A DNA stretch of 64,000 bases. It comes from Rhabdophis nuchalis (taxonomy: Eukaryota > Chordata > Lepidosauria > Squamata > Natricidae). The stretch spans positions 201,525,605 to 201,589,604 of the forward strand of contig CM077643.1 of the NCBI GenBank assembly GCA_039707465.1, written 5' to 3'. The position numbers and the translations under genes are program-made. The stretch's first letter is position 1; every line of letters starts with the position of its first letter. Of the stretch, positions 10,665-21,627 are shown piece after piece. Under the pieces are notes generated by a model. That model was not told the DNA's origin. It searched no databases and saw nothing but the letters and a program-made list of their open reading frames with translations.

Positions 10665-12835
10665 AGAGAAATCTAATAAATTATTATAATTTTAGACTTA
10701 TTTTAATATAGAGCTGTTCAATCCTCTATTAAATTATATTGGGATAATCCTTAATTGAAATTTCAGAGCAAAAAATAAGCATAGGGAAAAACCCAGACCT
10801 CTCAGGTACCATTGGAATGGTGACAAGGAATGTCACAAAATACAGATTAATCCAGTAAGTGAGGAATTTTCCACAGAAAAGTGGATGTCTACTTTTATCT
10901 ACAACTTCTGCAGTTTATAAATCATTGTCATCGCTCCAGTTGAGGTCATCAACACCAATGCTATGATCTTTCTTATGGTTTTCAAATGGATACCACCCAT
11001 ACTACAATACTAATTTCTCCCATAGTTTCCATCTTTCTTGGCACCTCTGTTGCAAATTCAAAGATGAAAAAAAATAAAATTTGCAAAAAGAAGCAGAGTC
11101 CAAGGATTCCCTTTCCCTTCTCTTTCGTTCATTTCTTAGCTAGTTGCCAGAGGTTTCTGTATAAAATTCAGGAATTTGTGATATATGCTGGTATATTAAA
11201 ATAGGAACAATCCTCCCTTAGAGTGCAAGCTTTTATCTCCAATATATGCATCCCTAATTACTGAGCTCACTGGCTATGTGGAAGAAAGATTGGAATAGAC
11301 GATATAAAATGCTCGTTTTCCCCTAAGAAAAGAATAAAACAAAACAAAGGTTAGAGCTGCATCAGTGATGGAAAGAGATAAAATATCAAAGATTTTAAAA
11401 AGAAGACTAAATCCACTCTAAATCTTTATCCTAATACTGTAACATCTGGTTCACAAATGTGGCACGTAATACGTATCACAGCCCGTTTACCTGATGTGAC
11501 TTTTTATTTCAATATCTTACACTTTCCCAAGCAATTGTTCTGATTGTTTTCTCCTGCAATTATTACTTCTCTATATTACTGAATGACATGGGTATGGAAT
11601 CTGTATATTGACTTCAGTTGATGCAGAAGAGCAGGATGTTTGTTAATAATTCTAAAGAGAGAGGGAAATAAAAAAAAGGAAAGGAAAACACACACAACAC
11701 ACCCATGATTGAGTTCTCATGCCTCTTTAAACTGAAACGTGATTTGTTTACTTCTGGCTTTTGTTTATGGCTTAATTCTATGTATGAACTCAGCCACTGC
11801 ATTTTATTCAGAAAATCAGGATTTAAATATAATAAGGAGATCCAGCAGTATTCTTTATCCAGCAAACATACAGTATCAGAGGTCCCAAAATGTTACACTT
11901 AGAAAGGAAAATCAGAATTTCAAGAATGCCAGGTAATATTTTGAGCTTACTAAGGGCGAGTAGATGGATGGGCAAGAAATGTATATGTATGTATTAATTA
12001 GATTTATATATTGCTGTCACTTTAGCAGACTGAAGTACTCTATGTTGCATTCTCTTCTCCTTTGGTTTTCCCACAACAAATGTGTCAGGTTTGTTGAACT
12101 GAAAGAGAAGGGCTGTTCCAAAGCTACTCAGTGAGCTTCTATGGCTGAAAATACACTTGACCTCCCTGATACTGGACCAACACCTTCAATACTACATTAT
12201 ATGCTGCCTACACCTCTAGGTGAGATGGTCAGTTTACAAGTATAATAAATAAAATACTATTTTGAGTAAGTATTTTTCATTGGGAATTACACTTTTATAA
12301 GCAGCGTGATTTATTCTTAAATCCATACAGTATTACTGCAAGTCTGCACAGGCACACATGTAAGTTGTTAAATTTTCTTTAAAACAATAAGCTGAAACAG
12401 AAATATCTCCCTTTTCTGCAGGTGCAATGCTACTGAGATGGTTTGTGTAATACTGTATAGCTGCACTATAAACACAGATGATATCATGTACTGTATATGA
12501 CTTTAAACTCCTATCATATAACTTTAGTTCTATCCACTGAAGGATTCCAATAATTTATGTGTAACTCTGAAACATTTTCATCAATGTAGAAATCTAAAAA
12601 ATGATGCTCCTGGGTCCCACTGTTCTCACAGATGTCTTCTTTGACATTATTCAGGATCCCTGCCCTATTTCACTTTTTGTTTGGAATGTTGTTTTGGCAT
12701 AGAATGGTTATGGCAAACTAATTCTGAAGTTTTGAGGTAAAGAGAATTGGATTCACAGAGTACCTTAAACTATGGTTTGTTTAAAAGCTGCTGTGAGAGC
12801 TGTTGTGCGAAGTGTGCAACATGTATCCTCTATTT
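10665..12835. other. AT-rich intronic DNA, no gene seen
   Basis: No supportable exon or clear repeat. Overlapping short plus-strand frames around 11705-11936 lack convincing splice sites and look like chance. Confidence 0.45.
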
Positions 12836-12839
12836 TCAG

Positions 12840-13015
12840 AGGATTGTAGCTCAGTGGCAGAATATGTGCTTTCGATGCAGAAAACTCTATTTTCAATCCC
12901 TGGCATCTCCAAGAATAGCCAGGAACTCCTTTCTGAACACCTGTAATGCCTCTGTCATTCAGCATGGACAATACTGAGTTAAACACACCATTGGTCTGGC
13001 TTAGTATAAATCAGT
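12840..13015 (+). mobile_element. tRNA-derived SINE
   Basis: A polymerase III A-box (TAGCTCAGTGG, 12847-12857) and B-box (TTTCAATCC, 12891-12899) lie at tRNA spacing. The flanking text resembles a tRNA-derived SINE: CTTTCGATGCAG, CCCTGGCATCTCC and, in the body, ACAATACTGAGTT and GGTCTGGCTTAGTATAA. The head cannot be a working tRNA gene because the stems are mismatched and it runs into a SINE body. Confidence 0.75.
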
Positions 13016-13642
13016 TTGGTATTTATATTTATTTATCTCTGGTATTTGCCAATTGTCCAAATTAAGCAATTCATAATCATAAGAAATTAAGATGTGATAC
13101 AACCTCCTACATCCAAGAGATTAATATTGAAATTAAAATTAAAACACTAAATGCAAGAACACCAATATCCAAAAATTGTCAATTTTTTTCCTAAACGGTT
13201 TTACTAAAGATGAAAATATCCTAGATCCAAGGCAGCTAAAATTAGTGCAGAACAATTTCCTAAGGAAGATTGTTGGCCATCTTTTGGGTATCCTTCTGCT
13301 CATTTAAGGATGAAGTTAGGGTTACTTTTCTTCTCTGATAAGGACCATTTATCATTTCCAAGGTAGTATAACTCACATAGTTCAATTCTGTTCTGTGAAG
13401 TATGGGAATACATGGCCCAAATATTTGTCTCATGTCCTACAACTGCATTCCCCATTTCTTCACATTTTGAGATTGTCTTCTTCAATTGGATGCCAGTAGA
13501 GACATCACTATGGTACAGTAATCAAATATGTCATTATAAGAAGCAAACCTGCCTCCAGTATTTGCTTAATATCACCATACTCCATTGAGGAAGGCTTTTA
13601 CATCTTTCTACTTACAGTATATGCTATTTATTTAAATTTTAG

Positions 13643-13786
13643 CATATCTCAAAGGAGATTTTGCAAATGTCCAGTGAAACAGAGCCTTTGCCACTGTGTA
13701 GAAATGACATTGTTCATTACTGCCCTATCTATGATGAAATTGGGATGAACACATTAATGATTGACAAACTTGAGAAGTCAATTCAG
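13643..13786 (+). CDS. Candidate second coding exon of the 2199 gene
   Basis: An acceptor AG lies at 13641-13642, preceded by a T/A-rich tract. The exon is 144 nt (48 codons), open only in the frame that the phase-0 donor of exon 1 requires. It ends at CAG|GTAGAT in phase 0. The peptide (starts HISKEILQM, ends DKLEKSIQ) is mixed and protein-like, with NDIVHYCPIYDEIG in the middle. I do not recognise it. The last three bases and the donor GT lie inside the terminal inverted repeat of the Tigger-like element starting at 13784. If the exon is real, its 5' splice site comes from the transposon. A 48-codon open frame in AT-rich DNA could also be chance. Confidence 0.4.
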
Positions 13787-14155
13787 GTAGATCTCAACTT
13801 ATAACTGTTTAGTGATTGTTCAAAGTTACAACAGCACAGAAAAGAGTGATTTATGATCATTTTTTCACATTTACGACCGTTGCAGAATTCCAATGGTCAT
13901 GTGATCAAAATTCAGATGCTTGGCAACTGATTCATAGTTATTATGGCTGCAGTGTCCCAGGGTCATGTGGTCACCTTTTGCGGCATTTTGACAAGCAAAG
14001 TCAATGGTGAAGTGAGATTCACTTAACAACAGTTTTATTAATATAACAAAATGTGGCAGGAAAGGTTATAAAATGGGCAAAATTAACTTAACAACTACCT
14101 TGCTTAGCAGCAAAAAAATTAGGCTCAGTTGTGGTGGTAAGTTGAGGACTACCTG
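13784..14155. mobile_element. Tigger-like (TcMar) MITE
   Basis: The left end CAGGTAGATCTCAACTTA and right end TAAGTTGAGGACTACCTG are inverted repeats of each other with few mismatches. The right flank has the TA expected of a Tc/mariner target site; the left flank has TT, probably a mutated TA. The same family occurs at 56132-56508. No transposase frame is present, so it was mobilised in trans. It abuts candidate exon 2. Confidence 0.75.
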
Positions 14156-14159
14156 TACA

Positions 14160-14822
14160 GGAATATTGAATGGTCTTCTTGTGGACCTGACTCCATTTAT
14201 TCAGTCACTGTTTTTGCTATGCTCTCTTGGAACTCAGAAATTATTTTTAGAACTCAGAAATTAAATTGTAGTACTGGGTTAGTTCAACTAAATTTCTTTC
14301 TATTTAGCATTCTTTTTATGCATGTCACATTTATTTTCATTACTATTCTTACTTTTCTTTTTATGCCATACTATGTTGTTATGACCTGCAATCAGAGTTG
14401 TAACTTATTGGTTGCTTTATATAGGTTTAATTCAAATATTTGCAATCACACTAAAATAGTGTGTATGCTAGAGTACAAGGACTTTTATTTTAGAATATCT
14501 ATGGGATTCATGGAAGGCGTGCACAGATTTAGAATGAGCAAGATTTCTGTTCCCCATAAACAATATTAAACACTTCTCTGGGCTTAGTAAGTTTTTCATA
14601 GCTTTTTTTATAATGGAATAAGAATGCTGAGGCAGAAATCCAGTTGTAGCCTTCTAGTTAGTAGAAGGGACTCTGCTAAAAGAATACCCCCCTTCCCCCC
14701 CCCTCTTCCTCATATCCTCTTCTGATTTACTTTGGAGTATTTACTAATACTTTGGAGTAGATGTAGGAAATATTATGAAGGAAGGGAGAACAAAAGGGAA
14801 TAGGGGATTTAGCCATCACACC
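14160..14822. other. AT-rich non-coding DNA
   Basis: Sits between the Tigger-like MITE and the L2-like LINE. A T-rich open frame at 14219-14569 has no splice context. C-rich tracts occur near 14687-14703. No gene is seen. Confidence 0.5.
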
Positions 14823-14825
14823 CCT

Positions 14826-17029
14826 GTAATGGACAGATCACGCTCTCCTTCGGCTCGACTTTCCGATCGCTGCACCTCACTGCGGGGAGGCGGAACCGGA
14901 CATTCCTATATGGTTCCGCCCCAGGCTCCTGATGGACCCGATAAGGTTCCAAAGGGAGCTTGGGCCAATTCCTGTGGACTTGCCCTGCGACTCGACTGAG
15001 GACCTAGTGGCCGCATGGCTAAGTGCGGCCACGGGGGCCTTGGACCGAGTCGCGCCCTTGCGGCCTCTCTTGCGGCGACGAACCACCTGGGCTCCTTGGT
15101 TTACCGAGGGGCTCAGGGAGATGAAGCGCCACAAGAGATGCCTAGAGAGCAGATGGAGATCATCTCACTCCGAAGCCGACCGAACACTAGTGAGAGACCA
15201 TATTAGGACTTACTTAGTGGCGATAAGAGTGGCCAAACGTGAGTATTGTGCCACTCTTATTGCATCCGCAGATAACCGCCCTGCCGCCCTGTTTGGGGTG
15301 ACCCGCTCCCTCCTCCAACAGAGGCTGCGGGAAGCCCCTTTACAGGGTCGAGCAGAGGAATTTGGGACTTATCTGCAGGAGAAAATCACTCGGATTCGGA
15401 GCGAGTTACCCTCCATCGACAGTGGCCCAGTCGAGCGTACCGAGGCTGTTCTTGTGACACCATCATGGGAGGAGTTTGATTTTGTTACTACCGAGGATAT
15501 GGACAAGTTGTCAAAGAGACTTAGGGCCACCACATGTTTATTGGACCCGTGTCCCTCCTGGCTTGTACTGGCATCCTGGGAGACGACACGAGGCTGGCTC
15601 CAGGGCATTGTCAACGCATCTCTGAGTGAGGGGTCCTTGCCCGCCGTCTTGAAAGAGGCGGTAGTAAGGCCCCTCCTCAAGAAGCCGTCCCTAGATCCAG
15701 CATTATTAGAGAACTATCGTCCCGTCTCCAACCTTCACTTTTTAGTGAAGGTTGTTGAGAGTGTGGTGGCTCAACAGTTTCCGCGACACTTGGAGGAAGT
15801 TGATTATCTAGACCCGCGCCAGTCCGGCTTCCGACCCGGGCACAGCACCGAGACGGCATTGGTCGCATTGGTTGATGATCTCTGGAGGGCGCGGGATAGA
15901 GGATTTTCCTCTATCCTAGTCCTATTAGACCTCTCAGCGGCTTTTGATACCATCGACCATGGTATCCTATTGCGCCGACTGGGGGGGGTTGGGGCTGGGA
16001 GGCACCGTTTTGCGGTGGTTCTCGTCCTACCTCTCTGGTCGGTCGCAATGTGTGTTGGCAGGGGGGCAGAGGTCGGCCTCGAGGCCCCTCATATGTGGGG
16101 TACCTCAGGGGTCGGTCCTCTCGCTCCTACTGTTCAACACATATATGAAGCCGCTGGGTGAGATCATCCGTGGTTTTGGGGTGGGATATCATCTGTACGC
16201 TGATGATACTCAGTTGTACATATCCACCCCAGACCACCCCAATGATGCCGTCGAGGTTATGTCCCGGTGTTTGGGGGCCTTACGGATCTGGATAGGTAGC
16301 AACAAACTCAAGCTCAACCCGTCCAAGACTGAGTGGCTGTGGCTTCCGGCGCCCCGATTCAGCCAGATTATTCCAACTCTGGCCATTGGGGGCGAAACAC
16401 TGGCCCCCGTGGAGAGGGCGCGCAATTTGGGTGTCCTCCTGGACTCCCGGGTGTCTATGGATGACCATGTGGCAGCTGTGGCCAGGGGGGCGTTTCATCA
16501 GGTACGCCTGATGCGCCAATTGCGCCCCTTACTGGACCGGGGTGCCTTACGCACAGTCACTCAAGCACTCGTCACGTCTCGACTCGACTACTGTAATGCT
16601 CTCTACATGGGGCTTCCCTTGAGGTGCACCCGAAAGCTACAGCTAGTCCAGAATGCAGCCGCGTGGGTGATTACGGGAGCGCCTAGACACTCACACATAA
16701 CACCGATCCTGAGCGAGCTGCACTGGCTTCCTGTGGTCTTTCGGGTGCACTTCAAGGTTCTAACGACCATCTTTAAAGCGCTCCATGGCTCGGGGCCTAG
16801 TTATATGCGAGACCGCCTCCTGCCCCATACATCCCTCAGACCGATACGCTCCCACAGAGAGGGCCTCCTCAGGGTGCCGTCAGCCGGTCAGTGCCGACTG
16901 GCGACACCCAGGGGAAGAGCCTTCTCTGTGGCGGGACCAGCCCTTTGGAACGACTTACCCCCTGAACTCCGTACAATCTCCGACCTCCGCCTCTTCCGCA
17001 AGTGTCTGAAGACCAACTATTCCAACTAG
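14826..17029 (+). pseudogene. L2-like ORF2 (endonuclease end, reverse transcriptase, C-terminal domain), frameshifted
   Basis: The frame opens upstream of the ATG at 14932, in [18 protein letters not shown], the end of an APE-type endonuclease. Reverse transcriptase blocks follow: [39 protein letters not shown], then in the next frame GVPQGSVLS and YADDTQLY (YADD at 16196-16207). The C-terminal part has SRLDYCNALYMGLP, HITPILSELHWLPV and SVAGPALWNDLPPELR. The frame changes at an 8-G run (15981-15988). The sibling copy at 46703 has seven Gs there, so one G is extra. No other stop interrupts the coding region. The protein would copy its own RNA by target-primed reverse transcription. Confidence 0.85.
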
Positions 17030-17240
17030 CCGGCCTAGCGTAGCCTCCAATTCTGACTCATAGATAGTTTTAAAATGGGGATTTTAATTCGGTTTTAGCA
17101 CAGGTTTTTTAGTTGAATAAGTTTTTTTAAAAAAAAAGTTTTACATGTTTGTATGTTTTTTAATATGCCTGTGCGCCGCCCTGGGTCCGTTTGGAGAAGG
17201 GCGGGGTATAAATTCAATAAAATCAAAAAAAATCAAAAAG
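14826..17240 (+). mobile_element. L2-like LINE, 5'-truncated, young
   Basis: A GC-rich block in AT-rich DNA begins inside the endonuclease domain, just before its TDH motif (the SDH equivalent). It contains the whole reverse transcriptase and C-terminal domain. It ends with the 3' UTR (CCTGTGCGCCGCCCTGGGTCC, GGGCGGGGTATAAATTC) and an AATAAAATC-rich tail. A clear target duplication was not found. Its closest relative here is 46703-47962. Confidence 0.9.
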
Positions 17241-17364
17241 AAAAAAGTTGATGACTAACTTCAATATGGAGCCTACAATCAGTTAAGTTATGAAGTAGGT
17301 CAGGAAAGTGTTAAAACTAATACATCTGGAACTAGTATATTGTATCAATATTGGTATATCAGCT

Positions 17365-17700
17365 CAGGTATTTCTCAACTTACAACAATAATGAAGCCCG
17401 GACTTTCTATGCTGGTTGTAAGTCGAGGCACCCAATTTTATTACCTTTTTTTGTTGTGGTCATAAAGCAAGCACAGCAATCCTAAAGCAAACACACCAGT
17501 CATAAAGCAAGTTAATGCATTCCTATGAGTGTTTTTTTCCTGAAAACCATCTGAAACATCACAAATTGCAGTCATGTGACTGTGGAATGCTGCAGCTGGT
17601 CATAAAAATGAGCTGTTTGCCAAGGACCTGTATGAAGTCATAAGATCGTGTGTGCATGTGCATGTGCATGTGCGTGTGCCCACAATCAGGTCGTGAGTTC
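17365..17700. mobile_element. Tigger-like MITE, degenerate
   Basis: The left end CAGGTATTTCTCAACTTACAA resembles the CAGGTAGTCCTYRACTTAC end of the 13784 and 56132 elements. Internal motifs such as GTCATGTGACTG are shared with them. The right end is not recognisable. Confidence 0.4.
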
Positions 17701-17852
17701 TTGGGTGGGGTGGGGGGGTCCATTATAACTTGCCTTCCCATAAGCTCTTTCTGTATCCAGCAATTATTTTTTGCAGGTTTCATTTTTCTCTTGCAAATTA
17801 ATTTATTGCTAACGCAAAATCTTTCTTAGAAACTTGCCTTTTTTTCTTTCAG

Positions 17853-17940
17853 CACAGAATTTATTAACTATGTAAAGGAACTGGAAAGCCTTTTGAAATT
17901 TGCTAGGAAGATTAACAGTCATTGTACTCATTTGCTGTAA
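17853..17940 (+). CDS. Candidate terminal coding exon
   Basis: A strong polypyrimidine tract and acceptor (CCTTTTTTTCTTTCAG) ends at 17852. One frame gives 28 codons (TEFINYVKELESLLKFARKI, then NSHCTHLL) and TAA at 17938-17940. The peptide looks like a short amphipathic helix. The frame needs an upstream exon ending after two bases of a codon, whereas candidate exon 2 ends in phase 0. Either an unseen exon lies between, or one candidate is wrong. A canonical AATAAA follows at 18087. Being downstream of exon 1 on the same strand is supportive but not decisive. Confidence 0.35.
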
Positions 17941-18086
17941 CAAAGTCTTACAAAGCATGAATTTCTACTAAGCGATGCAGTGTCCCAGAGCATCTGGATG
18001 AATTTATGCTAAAACAAATAATATAAATGTTATCGAGGCTGAGCTCTGGTTTATATTAGCAAACCTAGAAATGGATATGACATGCA

Positions 18087-18092
18087 AATAAA
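18087..18092 (+). terminator. Candidate poly(A) signal AATAAA
   Basis: A canonical hexamer lies about 150 bp after the stop of the candidate terminal exon, with T-rich sequence shortly after. AATAAA is common in AT-rich DNA, so support depends on the exon being real. Confidence 0.3.
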
Positions 18093-18099
18093 GGTAGTT

Positions 18100-19340
18100 T
18101 TTAAGACAGCTAATCTCTACATGATTCTAATAATGCAGGGCAGCCTGAAGAATCTCCAAACTTCTAGATGTGCTTGACCACTATATGACCTGTTATAAAG
18201 AATGTTGAGATTATATCTCATCAACAATTGGAATCCTTCAACTGTAACCTGGGACAGTCTGGCTTCTCACAAGCCAAAGGTCGGAAAATGTATAGCTCCA
18301 AAATTAAGTATATTAATATATGTTTTAATATGTACATTGCCTCTTGATTTGGATTATCCAATTTATCCATATAAACTTTTATTATATATTTGTTGCACTA
18401 AATGACATGTACAAAATATGTTGATCCGAAATATGACTAAAATTTGGTATGTGTTTTGCTGTTTTTGTACATTTTGTAGTTTCCTGCCTAGAGATGTATT
18501 TATTTGATTGGCATTACAGGGATCAGATATTTAAAGCTGCAGTCCCATCCCCATTAAACTGGATGTGAGCTCCAGGGATTAATTCCAAGTAGAAATGTGT
18601 AAGATTATATTAGATTATATTTTAAGATGGAGGTTTTTTTACAGCCTTCTCAAACTTCAGCTGCATCCTCTAGGTTTCTCTGCCAACACTATATGGAAAC
18701 TTAGACTGTTGGTGATGATGAGGACTGGATCAGACCCAATGTGATAACTGGCTGTGATATGCATCGCAGCTATCTATCTATTTGACACTAACTTGTCTTG
18801 TATGTTTGTAACTTTCATTTAGCCAAAATGATGCATTATAGTGCAACAATTTTTGAATAATTTTTGGGGGTTCAGGAGGGTGGAAAGGGGGGCACATTGG
18901 TGCAAAGAAGGTGCAGCAAGTGTCAGGATAGGTACTGTACATGGGGATGTGTGAGAGATAGGTAAGTAAATATCTCTGAATGGATGACCCAATAGATCAT
19001 GGGCATTATATAGATTCTGATGTTAATTTTGTGCAATATTCTGGTATTTCCCCTGCGGTTTCTAAACAAAATATTCCCGAGCCAGCCTGTACTATATTCA
19101 GTAATATGTGCTTTAGTGTTCCCTTGATTAAAATGACAGTTCAGCTAATGGAATACAATGATTGTCCCCTATGAGTTTCTTCAATGCCAATAACCTTGAT
19201 TTTTGCAGAACAAGGAAAACCCCTGAACAATAGCTGATGTGTTCTTTTTCCCATAAAGACAAAAAGACTATCGTTCTGTTTATTTGTCAGAATTACTGTA
19301 TTGAACTATACATTTGATATAATATTAATTATTGCCTGTT
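18100..19340. other. AT-rich non-coding DNA
   Basis: No supported exon or repeat. If the 17853 exon is terminal, this is the start of the downstream intergenic region. Confidence 0.45.
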
Positions 19341-19344
19341 GTCC

Positions 19345-19546
19345 AGCAAGATAGCGGTTAAGGCACTAGCCTAGAAAGCTGGAGATCACGACTTCTGCCT
19401 TAGCCATGAAAGCCAGCAGGGTGACTTTGGGCGGATCACTCTCTCTCAGGGTTGTTGTGGGAGAAATAGGAGAAAGAAGGCATGATGGCTATATTCACCA
19501 CTTTGAGTTATTTGTAAAAATAATAAAGGAGGGATACAAATAAATA
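19345..19546 (+). mobile_element. tRNA-derived SINE
   Basis: The degraded tRNA-like head (AGCGGTTAAGGCACTAGCCTAGAAAGC) is followed by the body GGGTGACTTTGGGCGGATCACTCTCTCTCAGGGTTGTTGTGGGAG and an ACAAATAAATAAAAT tail. Related antisense copies are at 24622-24745 and 25055-25226. Confidence 0.7.
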
Positions 19547-19614
19547 AAATATTATGCATGACTATTTGAGGGCTGGAGTAGAGATATGGAGTAGAGCTGA
19601 AGAATAAGGATCAT

Positions 19615-19695
19615 ATTGCTAACTTACATATGCGGCACCCTGAATCCCTTCGGGGAGATAGGTTGCGGTATAAAAATAAAATAAAATAAAATATT
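19615..19695 (+). mobile_element. LINE/SINE 3'-tail fragment
   Basis: CCCTTCGGGGAGATAGG followed by TTGCGGTATAAA and an AAAATAAAAT tail matches the conserved 3' end of reptile L2-type retroposons. Only the tail is present. Confidence 0.45.
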
Positions 19696-19699
19696 CCAG

Positions 19700-19845
19700 T
19701 TGCCAATTTTTTTACTACTGGTTCGGGTATGCTCCCGTGCTTGTTTGTGCACAACACTTCTGTGCATGCGGAGCCTCCCTCCACTGCTACTACAGGTTCT
19801 CCTGATCCAGGCAGAACCGGGAGCAGCCCACTCTGATATAATCTG
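19700..19845. mobile_element. hAT MITE fragment
   Basis: TTTTTTTACTACTGGTTCGGG resembles the inner left end of the 36126-36391 family, and GCAGAACCGGGAGCAGCCCAC its right part. The outer ends are degraded. Confidence 0.35.
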
Positions 19846-19859
19846 CATATATAAGTAGG

Positions 19860-20275
19860 AATAATTTGTGCATATATACAGTTAGCAAATGAGACTAAAT
19901 TGACTGAAAGAAAGATAAATTGAGATACTCCTATCTATCTATATGACAAATTTTCTAGACTTTTCAAGGAGTATTCATATCTCGTCTGGCTACAGAGAGA
20001 TTTGGTGAACCATACAGATGCAGAGGAGCTAGCTATTGTCTGGTTCAGTTATTATCAGATACATTTCAGTTCTTACCTGAGAATGTAGATAAATGGCTAG
20101 AGAGCTCTGACCAAGCTTGAATTCTTTTCTACTATCTATTTTAAATCAAGATAATGATTGTTTTTAGAAAATGTCTGTGCCTCTTTGAAAGAACAAAAAG
20201 AACTTATTTTAAACTTTTTGCTGAATCCAGACGGCATAGCATTCAAAAGGGTAGCATTGACTGATTATTTGCCTT
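19860..20275. other. AT-rich non-coding DNA
   Basis: No exon or recognisable repeat seen. Confidence 0.4.
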
Positions 20276-20279
20276 CAGG

Positions 20280-21020
20280 TTGGTGTCAAGTCTTAACTAC
20301 CATATAGGTATTCTTCAGAATGATCTGCCCCCAATCTGATCCTTCAAGTCATCCAATCAATGGTGCATCCATCTTCACTGTCATTGAACCCATCCACCTT
20401 GCTGCTGGTCATCCTCTTCTTCTCTTTCCTTCTATCTTTCCAGCATAGAGACTTTTCTAGAGGGCTACTCTACCAAGAGCTAATTTGCACGTATTTCTTG
20501 ACTGCTGGTTTCCTCCCTATTGATTGCTGATCTTAAAAGGCAAAAGCTTCAGTAGTTTCATTGACAATTCTAAAGCTGGTTGCTATAATTGTCATTCGTG
20601 TGGTCTTCTTTATATTTACTTATAGTTCTGGTTTTTTCACTGCGCTCCTTAACTTTTATTGTTAGAGCTTGCAGATTTTCTTATTTTCAGCAAATGGGAT
20701 AGTGTTATTCACATCGCATGTTGATGTTTCATCTTCCAGTTTTAAAACCACTGTTTTAAAATTAGTTTTCATCACCTATATTCAGCATGCAGGTTAAATA
20801 AATAAGGAGAGAATATAAAACCTTGTGTCACTATCTTGCCAATCTGGAGCCAATCTGTTTTGTCGTGTTCTATCCAGACTATAGATATCTGTATAGGTTT
20901 TAGATAAGAACAATGAGATGTTCTGGAATCCCTATTTTTCTAAGCACGTTTCATAGTTTGGTATGATTGACATAGCCCAAGGTCTTTCTACAATCAGTGA
21001 AACAAATACTAATTTCACGG
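20280..21020 (-). pseudogene. BovB/RTE LINE reverse transcriptase fragment
   Basis: Minus-strand translation shows the RTE core in decayed form. FTDCRKTLGYVNHTKL matches FIDYAKAFDCVDHNKLW. Next come KIGIPEHLIVLI, NLYRYL, IGSRLARIVTQGFIFS (the K-G-VRQGCILSP block) and LFNLHAEY. At lower coordinates KDRRKEKKRMTSSKVDGFND matches the GRRRRGRQRMRWLDGITD region of BovB. Stops and frame changes are numerous. BovB is abundant in squamates, which supports the host call. Confidence 0.75.
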
Positions 21021-21414
21021 TTTCTTTTCAGGGTGAGATGAGTGACATATAAAGTCACCAAACATACAAACAAACTAACAAACAAATACTGATTTCTGAG
21101 AGTATTCCTCAGTGGCATAGCATCCCCTTTTTTCAGCCAAGTATTTGGGAGAATAGTTTCAGTTTAACTTGGCCACTTCCAAATAATATCAGCTGTCTAG
21201 TTCCAATTTATTTGGGATTTCATCTGAGGTATTACAATGAAATGTGAACTGTTGGAAGATGATAAGCCTGATGATATCACTTAGCTGCTTTTGATATATT
21301 TAAATTATGGTATCTTGCTGTGCTGACTGTATGGGCTAACGTGATCAGATAATTTCAAACGTGGGGAGATTTAAAAATATGTTCAGGAACTTTACTTGAT
21401 CTTATGGCAGTTTG

Positions 21415-21625
21415 GCTCTATGATCATTAAGGTTTCATCTTGTTCCCAGTATTTTTTAATACCTTTATCAAACAGTTAAGATCATTTTGGAGCAAATTGT
21501 CTTCAATGTGCCAATAAGATAACTCGTTTTTTCTATTTGAACTCTTTGAAACTTCGTAGATACTGAGAAATAGTCAGCTGAAATTAGATCTAGATAAGAC
21601 AGAAGTTAGAAGATTCCTATCTGTC
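21415..21625 (+). pseudogene. Old L2-like reverse transcriptase fragment
   Basis: Plus-strand frames give GSILFPVFFNTFIKQL (compare [16 protein letters not shown]), a degraded YADDTQ region, then SQLKLDLDKTEV (compare NKLKLNPSKTE). These are consecutive L2/CR1-group RT motifs with frame breaks. It directly precedes the Penelope-like fragment. Confidence 0.6.
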
Positions 21626-21627
21626 AC

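Noticed and set aside
12840..12912. Possible tRNA gene (good A- and B-boxes)
   Set aside because: Stems do not pair and the sequence continues into a known-type SINE body.
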